The notes below the pieces were generated by a model. That model did no database searches. It saw only the letters and a list, made by a program, of their open reading frames with translations, and was not told the DNA's origin. Positions 15,093-24,500 of a DNA stretch of 29,123 bases are shown in pieces. The stretch comes from JANXQE01 sp035651635 (GTDB lineage: Bacteria > Verrucomicrobiota > Verrucomicrobiia > Limisphaerales > UBA8199), in assembly GCA_035651635.1 (NCBI GenBank), contig DASRFK010000182.1, positions 1 to 29,123 of the forward strand. The letters are read 5' to 3'. The stretch's first letter is position 1. Each line of letters starts with the position of its first letter. A program made the position numbers and the translations under genes.

Positions 15093-16580
15093 ATGATTAT
15101 CAACTCAATCCGCTGGCGTCTGCAGGCTTGGCACAGTCTCATTCTCGTGCTGGTGCTGGCGGGCTTCGGGCTCACGGCTTACCGGGTGGCGCGTGGAAAC
15201 CAGTTGCGCCGCGTGGACCAGGAACTCCAGCAAAGACTCATGGCCGCCTTTCGCTTCGGCCCGCCGCCAGGACCGGGTATGGCCAAAGGACCGCCCCCGG
15301 AGGAATCGCACCACGATCGTCCTCCGCCGGATCGTTTTCCAAAGGAACACGGACGCGAGCACGATCCCGCGGCTTGGCGGGCGCATATGCAAGAGGTCAT
15401 TGCCAATGCCGTGGCCCTGGAAGCCGGCCAGACCAATTCTTTTTACTATATCCTTTGGCAAGCCAACGGCACCGTGCTGGCGAGTTCACCGGGGGCGCCG
15501 CAGAACGTGCCTTTGCCGGAAGAACCCAGCGCCAACCGGGAATCGGCCGAGCGACCAGGAACGGCGGCCCGAACCCGAGGTGAGTTACGCGAGTTAGGGG
15601 TGTGCCTGCCGTTCGGCGACAAGGCGGTAGTCGGCCGGTCCATGGCTCCGGACCTGGCCGCCATGCATCGCCTTGCTTTGTGGCTTTTTGCGGCCGGCGC
15701 CGCTGTTCTGTCCTTGGGCATGGCCGGCGGCTGGTGGGTAGCCACTCGCGCAATCAGGCCCATTGAAGACATTAGCGCGACCGCCGTCAAAATTGCCGGG
15801 GGAGACCTTTCCCAACGGATTAACGCATCCGATACCGAGAGCGAGCTGGGCCGTTTGGCCGGCGTTCTCAATTCGACCTTTGCGCGCCTCGAAGCCGCGT
15901 TCGCCAACCAGGTCCGGTTTACCGCCGACGCCTCGCATGAGTTGCGTACTCCCGTTTCGGTAATCCTTTCGCAAACCCAAACCGCGCTCTCCCGCGAACG
16001 CGGCGCGGCTGAATACCGGGAAACTCTGGAAGCCTGTCAACGCGCCGCCCAACGGATGCGCAAGCTAATCGAATCTCTCTTGGCATTGGCCCGCCTGGAT
16101 GCCGGCCAGGAGCCCATGAAACAAGAATGTTTCGATCTGGCGCGCGTGGTTCGAGATTGCGTGGAACTGGTCAGGCCGCTGGCGGCGGAACGAAGCCTCG
16201 AGCTGCGTTGCGACCTTCCACAGGTCCAATGCACGGGTGATCCCGAGCGCCTTGGCCAAGTCGTCACCAACCTGCTTTCCAACGCGATCCATTTCAACCG
16301 CGACCGCGGTGAGGTGCGGGTGACGGCTCGTTCTGACAATGGCACCGCTATTCTCAGCGTGACTGACACCGGCACGGGCATTCCACCCGAAGACCTGCCC
16401 CACATTTTCGAACGCTTCTATCGCGTCGACAAGGCGCGCTCGCGCATTCAGGGTAAGACGGGTTTGGGGTTGGCGATCTGCAAGGCCATCGTCGAGGCTC
16501 ATAGCGGGACCATCCAAGTATCCAGTCAACTCGGTGTCGGAAGCACTTTCGAGGTACGTCTCCCGACGGACAAGGGCTAA
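15093..16580 (+). CDS. Sensor histidine kinase with His/Pro-rich periplasmic domain
   Basis: A 495-aa membrane kinase. TM1 is about 13-32 and TM2 about 193-215, leaving a periplasmic sensor of about 160 residues. The sensor has a Pro/His-rich segment (~55-95: GPPPGPG, GPPPEESHHD, H86, H90), which could bind a metal ion. It is followed by a HAMP domain (~217-270), a HisKA domain with H282 in DASHELRTPVS, and an HATPase domain with an N-box (NLLSNAIHFN, ~393-402), DTGTGIP (425-431) and TGLGL (~456-460). All catalytic boxes are intact. It pairs with the OmpR-type regulator immediately upstream. Copper- and silver-type sensors are often built this way, but the signal here is only a guess. Confidence 0.95.
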   Translation: MIINSIRWRLQAWHSLILVLVLAGFGLTAYRVARGNQLRRVDQELQQRLMAAFRFGPPPGPGMAKGPPPEESHHDRPPPDRFPKEHGREHDPAAWRAHMQEVIANAVALEAGQTNSFYYILWQANGTVLASSPGAPQNVPLPEEPSANRESAERPGTAARTRGELRELGVCLPFGDKAVVGRSMAPDLAAMHRLALWLFAAGAAVLSLGMAGGWWVATRAIRPIEDISATAVKIAGGDLSQRINASDTESELGRLAGVLNSTFARLEAAFANQVRFTADASHELRTPVSVILSQTQTALSRERGAAEYRETLEACQRAAQRMRKLIESLLALARLDAGQEPMKQECFDLARVVRDCVELVRPLAAERSLELRCDLPQVQCTGDPERLGQVVTNLLSNAIHFNRDRGEVRVTARSDNGTAILSVTDTGTGIPPEDLPHIFERFYRVDKARSRIQGKTGLGLAICKAIVEAHSGTIQVSSQLGVGSTFEVRLPTDKG

Positions 16581-16587
16581 TGGCGTC

Positions 16588-16610
16588 GTTTGCAGTCCCG
16601 CCTTCAGGCG
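16588..16610 (+). repeat. Dispersed palindromic repeat family A, copy 4
   Basis: GTTTGCAGTCCCG then CCTTCAGGCG, 8 nt after the kinase stop. It is the same form as copy 2, 4.5 kb away. Confidence 0.65.
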
Positions 16611-16732
16611 GAGAGGTGCGAAAAGGGCATCAATACCCGTTCCGTAGTCTAGCTTGAAATCTATTACCTGCCAATTCGTGGGTGTGATTAAATCTGTCGG
16701 TCATTCTGGTTGAGCGGCAGAAAAGCGGCAGA

Positions 16733-16809
16733 GGGCTGCCGCACTCCAAAACCTTCGGTTCTCGAGGCCCGCGCCCGTGTCGCGCTTGCGTTTTGGACTG
16801 CGGCAGCCC
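16733..16809. repeat. Repeat family B, copy 3, with 19-bp inverted arms
   Basis: GGGCTGCCGCACTCCAAAA (16733-16751) pairs with TTTTGGACTGCGGCAGCCC (16791-16809) at 18 of 19 positions around a 39-nt loop. The left arm carries the family core shared with 12949-12967. The remainder of 16611-17060 shows no gene. Confidence 0.7.
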
Positions 16810-17060
16810 TCCCCATGAACCTTAAAATTGGTTCGTTGATTACTAAGCACTTGCACGTTTTCGAGGTTCAGGGGTTCAATGCGCGAATTCTTCGGGGAAT
16901 TCTCTGCCGCTTTTTTCGGCTTCCAGCCAAGACCGACACTTCGAATCGTACCCGCAATTCGTGCTAATCCGTCCCTTTTGTGCTACGACGCGTGATGTCT
17001 CCTTAGATTTGCCTTTCATTCGCGGCTTGGTCTGTGTTTCATCCATCCCGCTTTTGAGCT

Positions 17061-18566
17061 ATGCCCAAGCGCACTGACATCCATTCGGTCCTGATCATCG
17101 GCGCCGGGCCGATCATCATCGGCCAGGCCTGTGAATTCGATTATTCGGGCACCCAGGCCTGCAAGGCTTTGCGCGAGGAAGGTTACCGCGTCGTCCTGGT
17201 CAATTCCAATCCGGCCACTATCATGACGGACCCGGAATTCGCTGACCGAACGTATATCGAGCCGATCACCCCGGAGTGCGTCGAGAAGATCATCGCGCGC
17301 GAGATGGACGAACTCAAACGCCTCGGCGCGCAGGGCAAACTCGTGCTGTTGCCCACGCTGGGCGGCCAAACCGCCCTCAACACGGCCATGGCTCTGTTCC
17401 GGCGCGGAACACTGGACAAATACGGAGTGGAAATGATCGGCGCCAACGCTCAGGCCATCGAGCGCGGCGAAGACCGCCAGGTGTTCAAAGAGCTCATGAT
17501 TTCAATCGGCTTGGATGTGCCGATCAGCGGGACGGCTCATACCCTCGATGAGGCACGCCAAATTGCCGACCGGATTGGCCGCCTTCCTCTGATTATCCGG
17601 CCTGCTTTTACCCTTGGCGGCACCGGGGGTGGCATTGGCTATAATCGAGATGAATTCGAAGAGATCGCCAAGCGCGGTCTCGAACTGTCGCCCGTCTCCG
17701 AAGTGCTGATCGAGGAATCCTTGCTCGGCTGGAAAGAATTTGAGATGGAGGTCATGCGGGATCGGCGCGACAACTGCGTGATCGTCTGCTCGATTGAGAA
17801 TTTCGATCCCATGGGCATCCACACCGGCGACAGCATTACCGTTGCGCCGATTCAAACGCTGACTGACAAGGAGTATCAGATCATGCGCGACGCCTCTTTC
17901 GCCGTGATCCGGGCCGTCGGCGTCGAAACCGGCGGGTCGAATATCCAATTCGCCGTCAACCCGGACAATGGCCGGATGGTGATCATTGAGATGAACCCGC
18001 GGGTGTCCCGTTCCTCCGCGCTGGCTTCCAAGGCGACCGGATTTCCCATCGCTAAAATCGCCGCCAAACTCGCCGTCGGCTACCTCCTGGACGAAATCCG
18101 CAACGATATCACCCGCGAAACTCCAGCCAGTTTCGAACCGACCATCGACTATGTCGTAACCAAGGTGCCGCGTTTTGCGTTCGAAAAATTCCCCCAAGCC
18201 GATCCGACCCTCAATACCCAAATGAAAAGCGTCGGTGAAGCCATGGCGATCGGACGGACTTTTAAGGAATCGCTCCAAAAAGCGCTGCGCTCGCTCGAAA
18301 TCGGGCGGTACGGCCTCGGAGGCGATGGCAAACCGTGGCGCCTGGGTGAACGGGTTTTCCAGGATCGCGACATTTTTCCACGCGAAGTCATCGTCCAAAA
18401 ACTAAGCGTTCCCAACTCCGAACGGATCTTCTTCCTGCGCCATGCCTTGCGCGCCGGCTTGACCATCGAAGAGATCTTCGGGTTGACCAGGATCGACCGC
18501 TGGTTCCTGACCCAGATCAAAGAAATCGTCGATTTCGAAGAAGAACTAGCCGCCAGCGCGAAGTGA
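17061..18566 (+). CDS. carB: Carbamoyl-phosphate synthase large subunit, N-terminal half only
   Basis: A 501-aa protein matching the first half of CarB (complete proteins are ~1070 aa). It starts with SVLIIGAGPIIIGQACEFDY, then NSNPATIMTDPEFADRTYIEP, and carries the first (carboxyphosphate-forming) ATP-grasp domain with RPAFTLGGTGGGI, ENFDPMGIHTGDSITVAP and EMNPRVSRSSALASKATG. The oligomerisation domain begins at ~400, and the chain stops after RIDRWFLTQIKEIVDFEEEL. The second ATP-grasp and the allosteric domain are absent, and the DNA after the stop is non-coding hairpin repeats. The break lies near the split point of the two-gene carB of Methanocaldococcus and Aquifex, so this may be a genuinely split subunit with its partner elsewhere. 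A truncated remnant is the alternative. No carA or pyrimidine gene is nearby. Confidence 0.93.
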   Translation: MPKRTDIHSVLIIGAGPIIIGQACEFDYSGTQACKALREEGYRVVLVNSNPATIMTDPEFADRTYIEPITPECVEKIIAREMDELKRLGAQGKLVLLPTLGGQTALNTAMALFRRGTLDKYGVEMIGANAQAIERGEDRQVFKELMISIGLDVPISGTAHTLDEARQIADRIGRLPLIIRPAFTLGGTGGGIGYNRDEFEEIAKRGLELSPVSEVLIEESLLGWKEFEMEVMRDRRDNCVIVCSIENFDPMGIHTGDSITVAPIQTLTDKEYQIMRDASFAVIRAVGVETGGSNIQFAVNPDNGRMVIIEMNPRVSRSSALASKATGFPIAKIAAKLAVGYLLDEIRNDITRETPASFEPTIDYVVTKVPRFAFEKFPQADPTLNTQMKSVGEAMAIGRTFKESLQKALRSLEIGRYGLGGDGKPWRLGERVFQDRDIFPREVIVQKLSVPNSERIFFLRHALRAGLTIEEIFGLTRIDRWFLTQIKEIVDFEEELAASAK

Positions 18567-18605
18567 TTGGCAAGCAAAACCGGCCGCTGCCCCCGCCGGC
18601 GTAGC

Positions 18606-18647
18606 GCAGACTTTCCAGTCTGCCGTACCGCAGACTTTCAGTCTGCG
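18606..18647. repeat. Two adjacent GCAGACT/AGTCTGC hairpins
   Basis: GCAGACT-TTCC-AGTCTGC (18606-18623) and CGCAGACT-TTC-AGTCTGCG (18629-18647) are two perfect stems 5 nt apart, just after the carB half-gene. Confidence 0.65.
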
Positions 18648-18719
18648 AAACGCTTGCACGACCCGGCGCTCCTCTCCCTTAATATCGTCGCAGCCGCGTC
18701 TTTACGTGTCCGCACTGAA

Positions 18720-18814
18720 AAATCCCAAAGGGATTTCGTCCTTCAGCCCAAGGTTGCCGCCCCGCGGCTACCTTGGGTCCCAAGCCCCCCTTCATCAACC
18801 TCGAAGAGAGGTTG
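18720..18814. repeat. Three further unrelated hairpins
   Basis: AAATCCC-AAA-GGGATTT (18720-18736). CCCAAGGT-T-GCCGC-CCC-GCGGC-T-ACCTTGGG (18747-18777). CAACCTC-GAAGA-GAGGTTG (18796-18814). All stems are perfect apart from one T-T mismatch. The region lies between two convergent transcription units and has no gene. Confidence 0.65.
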
Positions 18815-18975
18815 CGCCGTCCACGGAAACACTGGTTGGGCGATGGGTGGAGGAGATTTTCTCCAGCGCGACGGGCAGGAACGGGACTCCATGAGACACA
18901 GGCAATACCCGGTCTGGAGCGGACCCGAACCGGCCATTGCGTTTATCGGGAATTCGCAAGCACTTGGCAACTATA

Positions 18976-20097
18976 CTATTTGTTATAGGCTGCGTTGCAC
19001 TTCTTAATGACGGCCAACTGTGCGTCCCGGAGCGAGTTAAGGTTGAAGAAGGAAACTCCAACGGCGCCATTATCGTGCGCCTGGTGGATAGCTTCCTCGA
19101 AATCAGCCATGTTGTCTCCGTAATTGCCCACCGATAATCCGGTGAAAAGATGTTGCCCGGGCTTTAGATCGCGGGCGGCCTGTTTGGTGGCGAAACCCAC
19201 CCAATACAAGTTCCCATTATGATCGTTCTTGTAGTCCATTGGGAAAACGAGGTCGAGGTCCCAGTGCGGCCAGTCTTGTTTGACGTATTCCCGAGCCAAT
19301 TCAGGGAAGGGAAAGACAGCGGCCGATGCCAGCGTTCCATTTTCATGGCAGATCTGCACGCATTCATTGACCAGCGATGAGATGGCGTCCATTCGGAACT
19401 GTTTCCAGGCGGCATTCTCTACCTTGTCGGGCATATCCATCGGGTCCACGCCGAACTTCTCCTTGAATTCCTGGCGGGCGAGCGGGTGGTAATCAAAGTC
19501 ATACTCAGGCAGCAGCCGGTCTTGCACCAACCGAAGCCCGTTTGTATCCCGGTAATGCGTCTGCAACTGCGCCCCGAGGACGACATCCACAAAGCGGATA
19601 TAGTCGAAATGCACGGAGGCCAGCCCTTTGACTTACGCGACCTCTTTCACCCCATTCTTGATATAATCCCGAGCGCCCGGAGAAAAGGGACTGAGGAAAC
19701 TGTAATAACTGACGTAAGGGTGAAAATCGAAGCAACTCTGCCCCAGCCGGTTGACGGAATACCAGTCCGGGTGTTGGCGGCACTCCGCGGCGTTGCCCAC
19801 ATTCATCATCCAATGCCAGGCATGAATTCGGATGCCGGCCTGGTTCCCTAAATCAACCAGCACCATCAATTGCGCAGCGGTCTTGTTTTCAGGCAGAATG
19901 TCGGTGATGCCCGCATCCGCCAGCCGCTTCATGCCCGCGAGTTGGGCCTCCCCGGAACCTCGCGGCACTCCCCAGGCCGCAAAATAGAATTTCTTGTCCG
20001 TATACCTGATGCCGGGCGCCTTGTTGGCAGTGTCGGCCGCCGTCGCCCAAGCCGCGCTCGCGGCGAGGAATAGTGCGATTGTCTTTATTGTCTTCAT
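18976..20097 (-). pseudogene. GH10-like (GHL10) glycosidase family gene interrupted by an in-frame TAA
   Basis: Two open stretches in the same frame make one protein of ~373 codons split by a single TAA at 19633-19635. The 5' part starts at ATG 20095-20097 with a signal peptide (TIALFLAASAAWATAAD). It continues with FYFAAWGVPRGS, HAWHWMMNVG and the segment leading to NGVKEVA. After the TAA comes VKGLASVHFDYIRFVDVV, the expected next strand of the 'family 10 glycosylhydrolase-like' fold, and the chain runs to GVSFFNLNSLRD and a TAG. Every residue around the stop fits the family, so only one codon is wrong; AAA, GAA or CAA are one change away. No frameshift is present. A recent nonsense mutation, a base-calling error or (least likely) readthrough would explain it. 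The intact protein would be an exported polysaccharide-active enzyme. Confidence 0.78.
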
Positions 20098-20432
20098 AAC
20101 AACAACATAATTGCTTGCGGATCCCGGCTTAACTGGCCGGCATCTCATCTCTCCTCCCCGGGGAAGGGGGTCAGTTGGACACATTTTGTTAGGCGCCCTC
20201 TACATCAGCATTTTAAATGGATTGCGGATCGCCAATCATCTGAGCATGGGCTCGCCAGGGTACCTTTCCGACTGCCTCAGACGCTCGACATTGAATATCG
20301 AAATCTGCGCAACTGACCCCATTCCATTCTCATTCTAATCCGCGAAGCCCATCGGCCGTTGGAAGTTGAAAAGCTTTCAATAACTCGACGTACAGGAGCC
20401 GGGGCCTAGCTGACGAACTCAAAGAAAAAACT

Positions 20433-20574
20433 GTGGAAGCATCGATACACTTAATTTTGTTCCTATTGCTGGCAAGTTTGTCCGCCAATGCCGGAATTGA
20501 ACGGAGCGATACCAAGGAATCCTTGCGCGGGTTGAACGGCGTTTATGTCATTGTTCAAATCCCCGATGCCCCGC
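20433..20574 (+). pseudogene. Truncated 5' fragment of an unknown secreted-protein gene
   Basis: From a GTG at 20433 the frame encodes a clean signal peptide (IHLILFLLLASLSANA) followed by SLRGLNGVYVIVQIPD. This looks like the start of a folded secreted domain. The open frame then runs to 20666 antisense to the Lys-rich tail of the CpXC gene, which is not plausible coding. I read it as a gene start cut off at about 20574. The remainder of 20098-20432 shows nothing I can support. Confidence 0.4.
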
Positions 20575-20582
20575 GGCCTCAC

Positions 20583-21551
20583 TCATTTCTTCTTCTTTCC
20601 ATCACCTTTCTTCTTGGCGGATCCTTTGGTTTTGGCCTTTTTGGCCTCGCCAGCGGACTTCTTTGACTTCGGCTCGGACGCCGTCGTTTCGGAGTCCTCT
20701 TCCTCATCCGCCGCCGCTTCTTCGGCTGCGCCTGCTACGCCGGTATCTTTGATCCCCGCACCTGCTCCGGTTTGGCCGGGGGCAGTTTCAGGCGCGCTTG
20801 CACCCGCAGCCGCCGGGGCTTCCGGCGCGGTGAATCCACTGGGTGGCTCGGCCGGCGTTTGCGGTGCTTCGCCGGAAATCATCAGGCGATTCAAATCCAC
20901 AAAGAGAGCGTTCGCGAAATCGTCCTTGAGTTCGTCCCAATCTCCATCGCCGTCGGCCGCCACCTCCTCGTACAAAGCGCGGCCGAGCCGGAGGGTAGGC
21001 CCTGGCGATTCGTCCGCGGACAACATCCAGGCGAAGGTAAGTTCGTCCTCGGTGACGTCGATCAGGCGCAGCTCGCTCCTGGCCGAGACCGGCGAATCCG
21101 CGTTACGCATGACCACCGCTTTGCACAGTTCGAGAGCGGTGTCGTCAAGCTGGTTCTCAGCGGCAAGCAACTTCTCGCGCAGGGCGGGCCAGCCGAAGGT
21201 GAGCCGCGGTGTTAGCCCCGCGCCGATCTCCTGGGCGAGTTCCGAAGCTTCGGCTCCGTAGGCGCGATTGAAGAGCGAGCGGGAGTGCTCTTCCCGCGCT
21301 TTCCAATTCTTGAGCTCTGAGAGGGGAGCGGCGTCGATCCACTGGCCATAACGGGTGTCCATGAGATTGAACGCCGGATCCAGGCGGAACTGCCGGCCGC
21401 AATTGGGGCAGACCTGTTGCTGAAAGGTATCATCCAGGATGGCGAGCCGTAAATCGGGGCGCCGGTCGGCGTTGACGCTGTGGACTTCGTCGAATTCGAC
21501 CGCGGCTTTGCAAGCGGGGCAGGCGAGAGAGGTTTTGCGAAAAATGGACAC
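20583..21551 (-). CDS. CpXC-domain protein with acidic/Ala-Pro linker and Lys-rich tail
   Basis: A 322-aa protein without signal peptide. The N-terminal CpXC domain has two zinc-binding pairs, C11-P-A-C14 and C48-P-N-C51 (VCPNCGRQF). Residues ~65-225 form a mixed helical domain. The rest is low complexity: Ala/Pro/Gly-rich (~231-275), an acidic run (EEEAA..DEEEDSE), then a Lys-rich tail to the end (~293-322). CpXC proteins have no established function; the zinc pairs suggest a binding or chaperone-like role. The start is GTG at 21551, 12 nt after the stop of the giant upstream gene, so it is the third gene of that operon. The basic tail could bind nucleic acid or the acidic segments of its neighbours; that is conjecture. 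Confidence 0.8.
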   Translation of the reverse strand: MSIFRKTSLACPACKAAVEFDEVHSVNADRRPDLRLAILDDTFQQQVCPNCGRQFRLDPAFNLMDTRYGQWIDAAPLSELKNWKAREEHSRSLFNRAYGAEASELAQEIGAGLTPRLTFGWPALREKLLAAENQLDDTALELCKAVVMRNADSPVSARSELRLIDVTEDELTFAWMLSADESPGPTLRLGRALYEEVAADGDGDWDELKDDFANALFVDLNRLMISGEAPQTPAEPPSGFTAPEAPAAAGASAPETAPGQTGAGAGIKDTGVAGAAEEAAADEEEDSETTASEPKSKKSAGEAKKAKTKGSAKKKGDGKKKK

Positions 21552-21563
21552 AGGAGTTTTCGG

Positions 21564-24500
21564 TTAAGGTTTTTCGGGTTTCTTGAGTTTGGCGAATTCC
21601 GCCGCCAACGGATGGCTCGGCTTGAGCTTCTTGCTGAAATAAGCGGCGTACAGCTCGGCGAACCACTCGGCGGAGGAGCGGAACTGGTAGCCGCTGATGC
21701 CCTTGGAGCGGGCTTGAAACTTGTAGCTGACCCAGTCGTTGGCGTAAGCCTCCTGATACACGCGATCGCCGATGACTAACTGCTTGGATCGGCTGGCCTT
21801 GTTCCAGAGAGCATTGCCCTCGCGCACGGATTGGCACCAGGCCACCACCGAATTGCGCGCGTTTTTCCAGTCCTTGTCGTTGGAGGTGCTGGGGACGGTG
21901 GTAACGTCAGGCGGTGGCTTGCTATTCTTGTCCTTCAAGGTCGTTTTGACGAAATCAACGTCGTACTTGAAATGGTTGGCGGCGATCGTGGCCACCTCGT
22001 CGGACGTGTGCGTCAGCCAGTCCGGCCCGGCGTTCCAAACGGTTCCCGGCTTCATCAAGCCCTTCTTGTCGTCCACGGCATGACCGATTTCATGCAGCGT
22101 GGCAAAGTCGAAGTACGGAATTGGATCGTCGTTCACCGCCTCGCAATCCGGATCGACGTCCTCGCCCTCGGGCATGATTGACCCGGGCTGATTGAATTTT
22201 TGCTGGCTGCCGTTCGGATCGTTGGCTCGGCCGCAGTACATCCAGACGATCTTCTTCTTGCCGCCGGAGTACGCTGCGCCGCCGGCGTCTTCGTCGAAGC
22301 GGATGAGTTTATTGACTTTGCCTTTGACATTGCGGACTGGAACTTTCCTGAGAATCTCGTACATCGCCTTGAGTGATTTGTCCGGCAAGTCGGGACTGAT
22401 CACTTTTGTCGGGTCGAGGTCTTCAAGCTTGTCGGGATTCTTTTCCTTGAACTGCTCGACGCTGAAACCGAAGCGGGCGGTCATCGCGGCCATCACGAAT
22501 TTCTGCGGCTTATCCTCCGGCATCTGCGACATCAAGGCGTCGAGCACCTTGCCGCCGCCCGGCAGTTTGACGAGGTTTTTGAGCTTCGCCTCGTCGGGAT
22601 TGGGGTCAGTGGTCAGGTTGTCATAGGCGGCCTTGGCCTCTTTCCAAGCCTTGGCCTCGGTAACCCAGGCGGCGAGCGTGGCGGTGGCCTTGTCGAGCTT
22701 GCCGGCATTGGCCTGTTTGGTGGCGCGATCCCCGGTGACCTTCAGGGACTTGGCGGACTGCTGGGCGAGCGCCGGTGGTTCGAGCGGCTTTTTGGTAAGT
22801 TTTTCGATTTCCTTTTCGGCTTCTTCGCGCGCCTTCGTATACTTTGCATAATCGGCCTTCGCCTTTTCCATGGCGGCCAGTTCGGCGAGCAGCGCTTTCA
22901 AGCCAATCTCTGCTCCTGCGTAATCCCCGGTCCCAACCAGATCGTTGACGGCCTTCAGGCGGTCGCGAACCGTCTTTTGCAGCGTGTCAATGAAAGGCGG
23001 AACGCCGTTGTCCGAGGCCGCGTCGGTGCGCGGTTTCAGATTGGCAATTTTCTTCTTGAGTTCGCCTTGGTCCTCGATCGTCTTGGCGCCGTTGGCCCCG
23101 CCCTTGGCTTCAAGCAATTTGGCTGCGGCATCCTTGAGCCCGGGTACCCCAGCCTTGGCGGCGAGCCAATCCTCGCGTTTGGCCGCCTCCTCGACCGTCG
23201 CGTTCGCCTGGTTGAACGGCTTAACCTTGGCGACGATTAATGGCTCAGTCAGTCCAGCTTCGGCGAGGGTTTTGGCAGCGGCGAGATCGGCGACCGCGGC
23301 CAATTCCTTCTCGTACTCGTCTTTCTGCGCGTCGTAGGTTTCCTTGGCGCTCACCAACGCGTTGATCGCCAGTTGCAGCGGAGCGATGGCTTTTTCTGCC
23401 GTGACGAATCGGCCGGCGTTTTTGGCGTCATTGAACGGGAGATACTTGGCCTGGAAGGCCTTCACCTCGGCGGGGATGAGCTTTTTCGGCGGCGCAGCTG
23501 CGATCTTCCGGGCCTTAGGCAGGTTGGTAATCTTCTTGAACTTCGCCATGAAGTCTTCGCGCTCCTGTTTGAACTTCTGCGCCAGGTCCACCAACGCCTT
23601 GGCCGACTTCTCCACCGCTGGGATGGACTTCTTCGCGTCGCTCCATTTCTTCTTTTCAGCGAACTCTCTGGCGGTTTTGAGGGCGGCGCGGTAGCGAGTG
23701 GCGAGCACATCGAGCCGGTCGGCGTATAGGCGCACGGCAGCATCCGCATCATCGCAAAGTTGCTCGATCGGCGCGAACGCCTCGTAATACAACTTGCCCG
23801 CCTCGACGATTTTAGCGACCGCCTCGCAGGCGGCTTTGAGAGCCGCCAGCTTGGCTTCGGCCTCCGCCCAGTTCTTGGACTTCGCCTCTTTGTCCACCGC
23901 GGATTTGGCTTCGTTGAACTTTTTGCCTTCCGGCTTGGACACGCCAGCGTTGTAGTATGCCAACTGGGCCACGTTGAAATCGTCCGCGAATTTCGCCCGC
24001 TCCTCGCGATAAGAGGTATGTTCAGCATCGGCCGTGGTCATGGCCACCGCCGCCTTCTTCACCGCGGGCAGGAGGGTAATGGCCTGGGACCACTTGGCGG
24101 CCTGCACTTTCGCCTGGAGCGCCTCGTAGGCCTTCTCGAAATTCTCGACCAGCTTTTCGGTCAGCACTTCCGGACGCTTACCGGCAACTTCGCCCGCCGC
24201 GATGACTTCCGCCTGGATTTTGGCGAATTCGCTATAGTAGGCGGCGCCATCGTTGAGAACCGCTTTGACGGCGGCGACCTCGCGCTTGAGGTCCACCAGC
24301 TTAGCCTTGGCCGTTACCCAGTCTCGGTCCGCTTTGGCCTGATCCACTTCGTTGTCCGCCTTCTCGAAGGCGGCGAGGGTGGCTGGAGGCAAACCGGCGA
24401 CACGCGCCGCTTCCATGGTGTCCAAGTCGCCAGCCATGGGCGTGAATTCACTGAAAAACGCGTAACACTCCTTCATGGCGCGCTGGACCTCATCGGCGGC

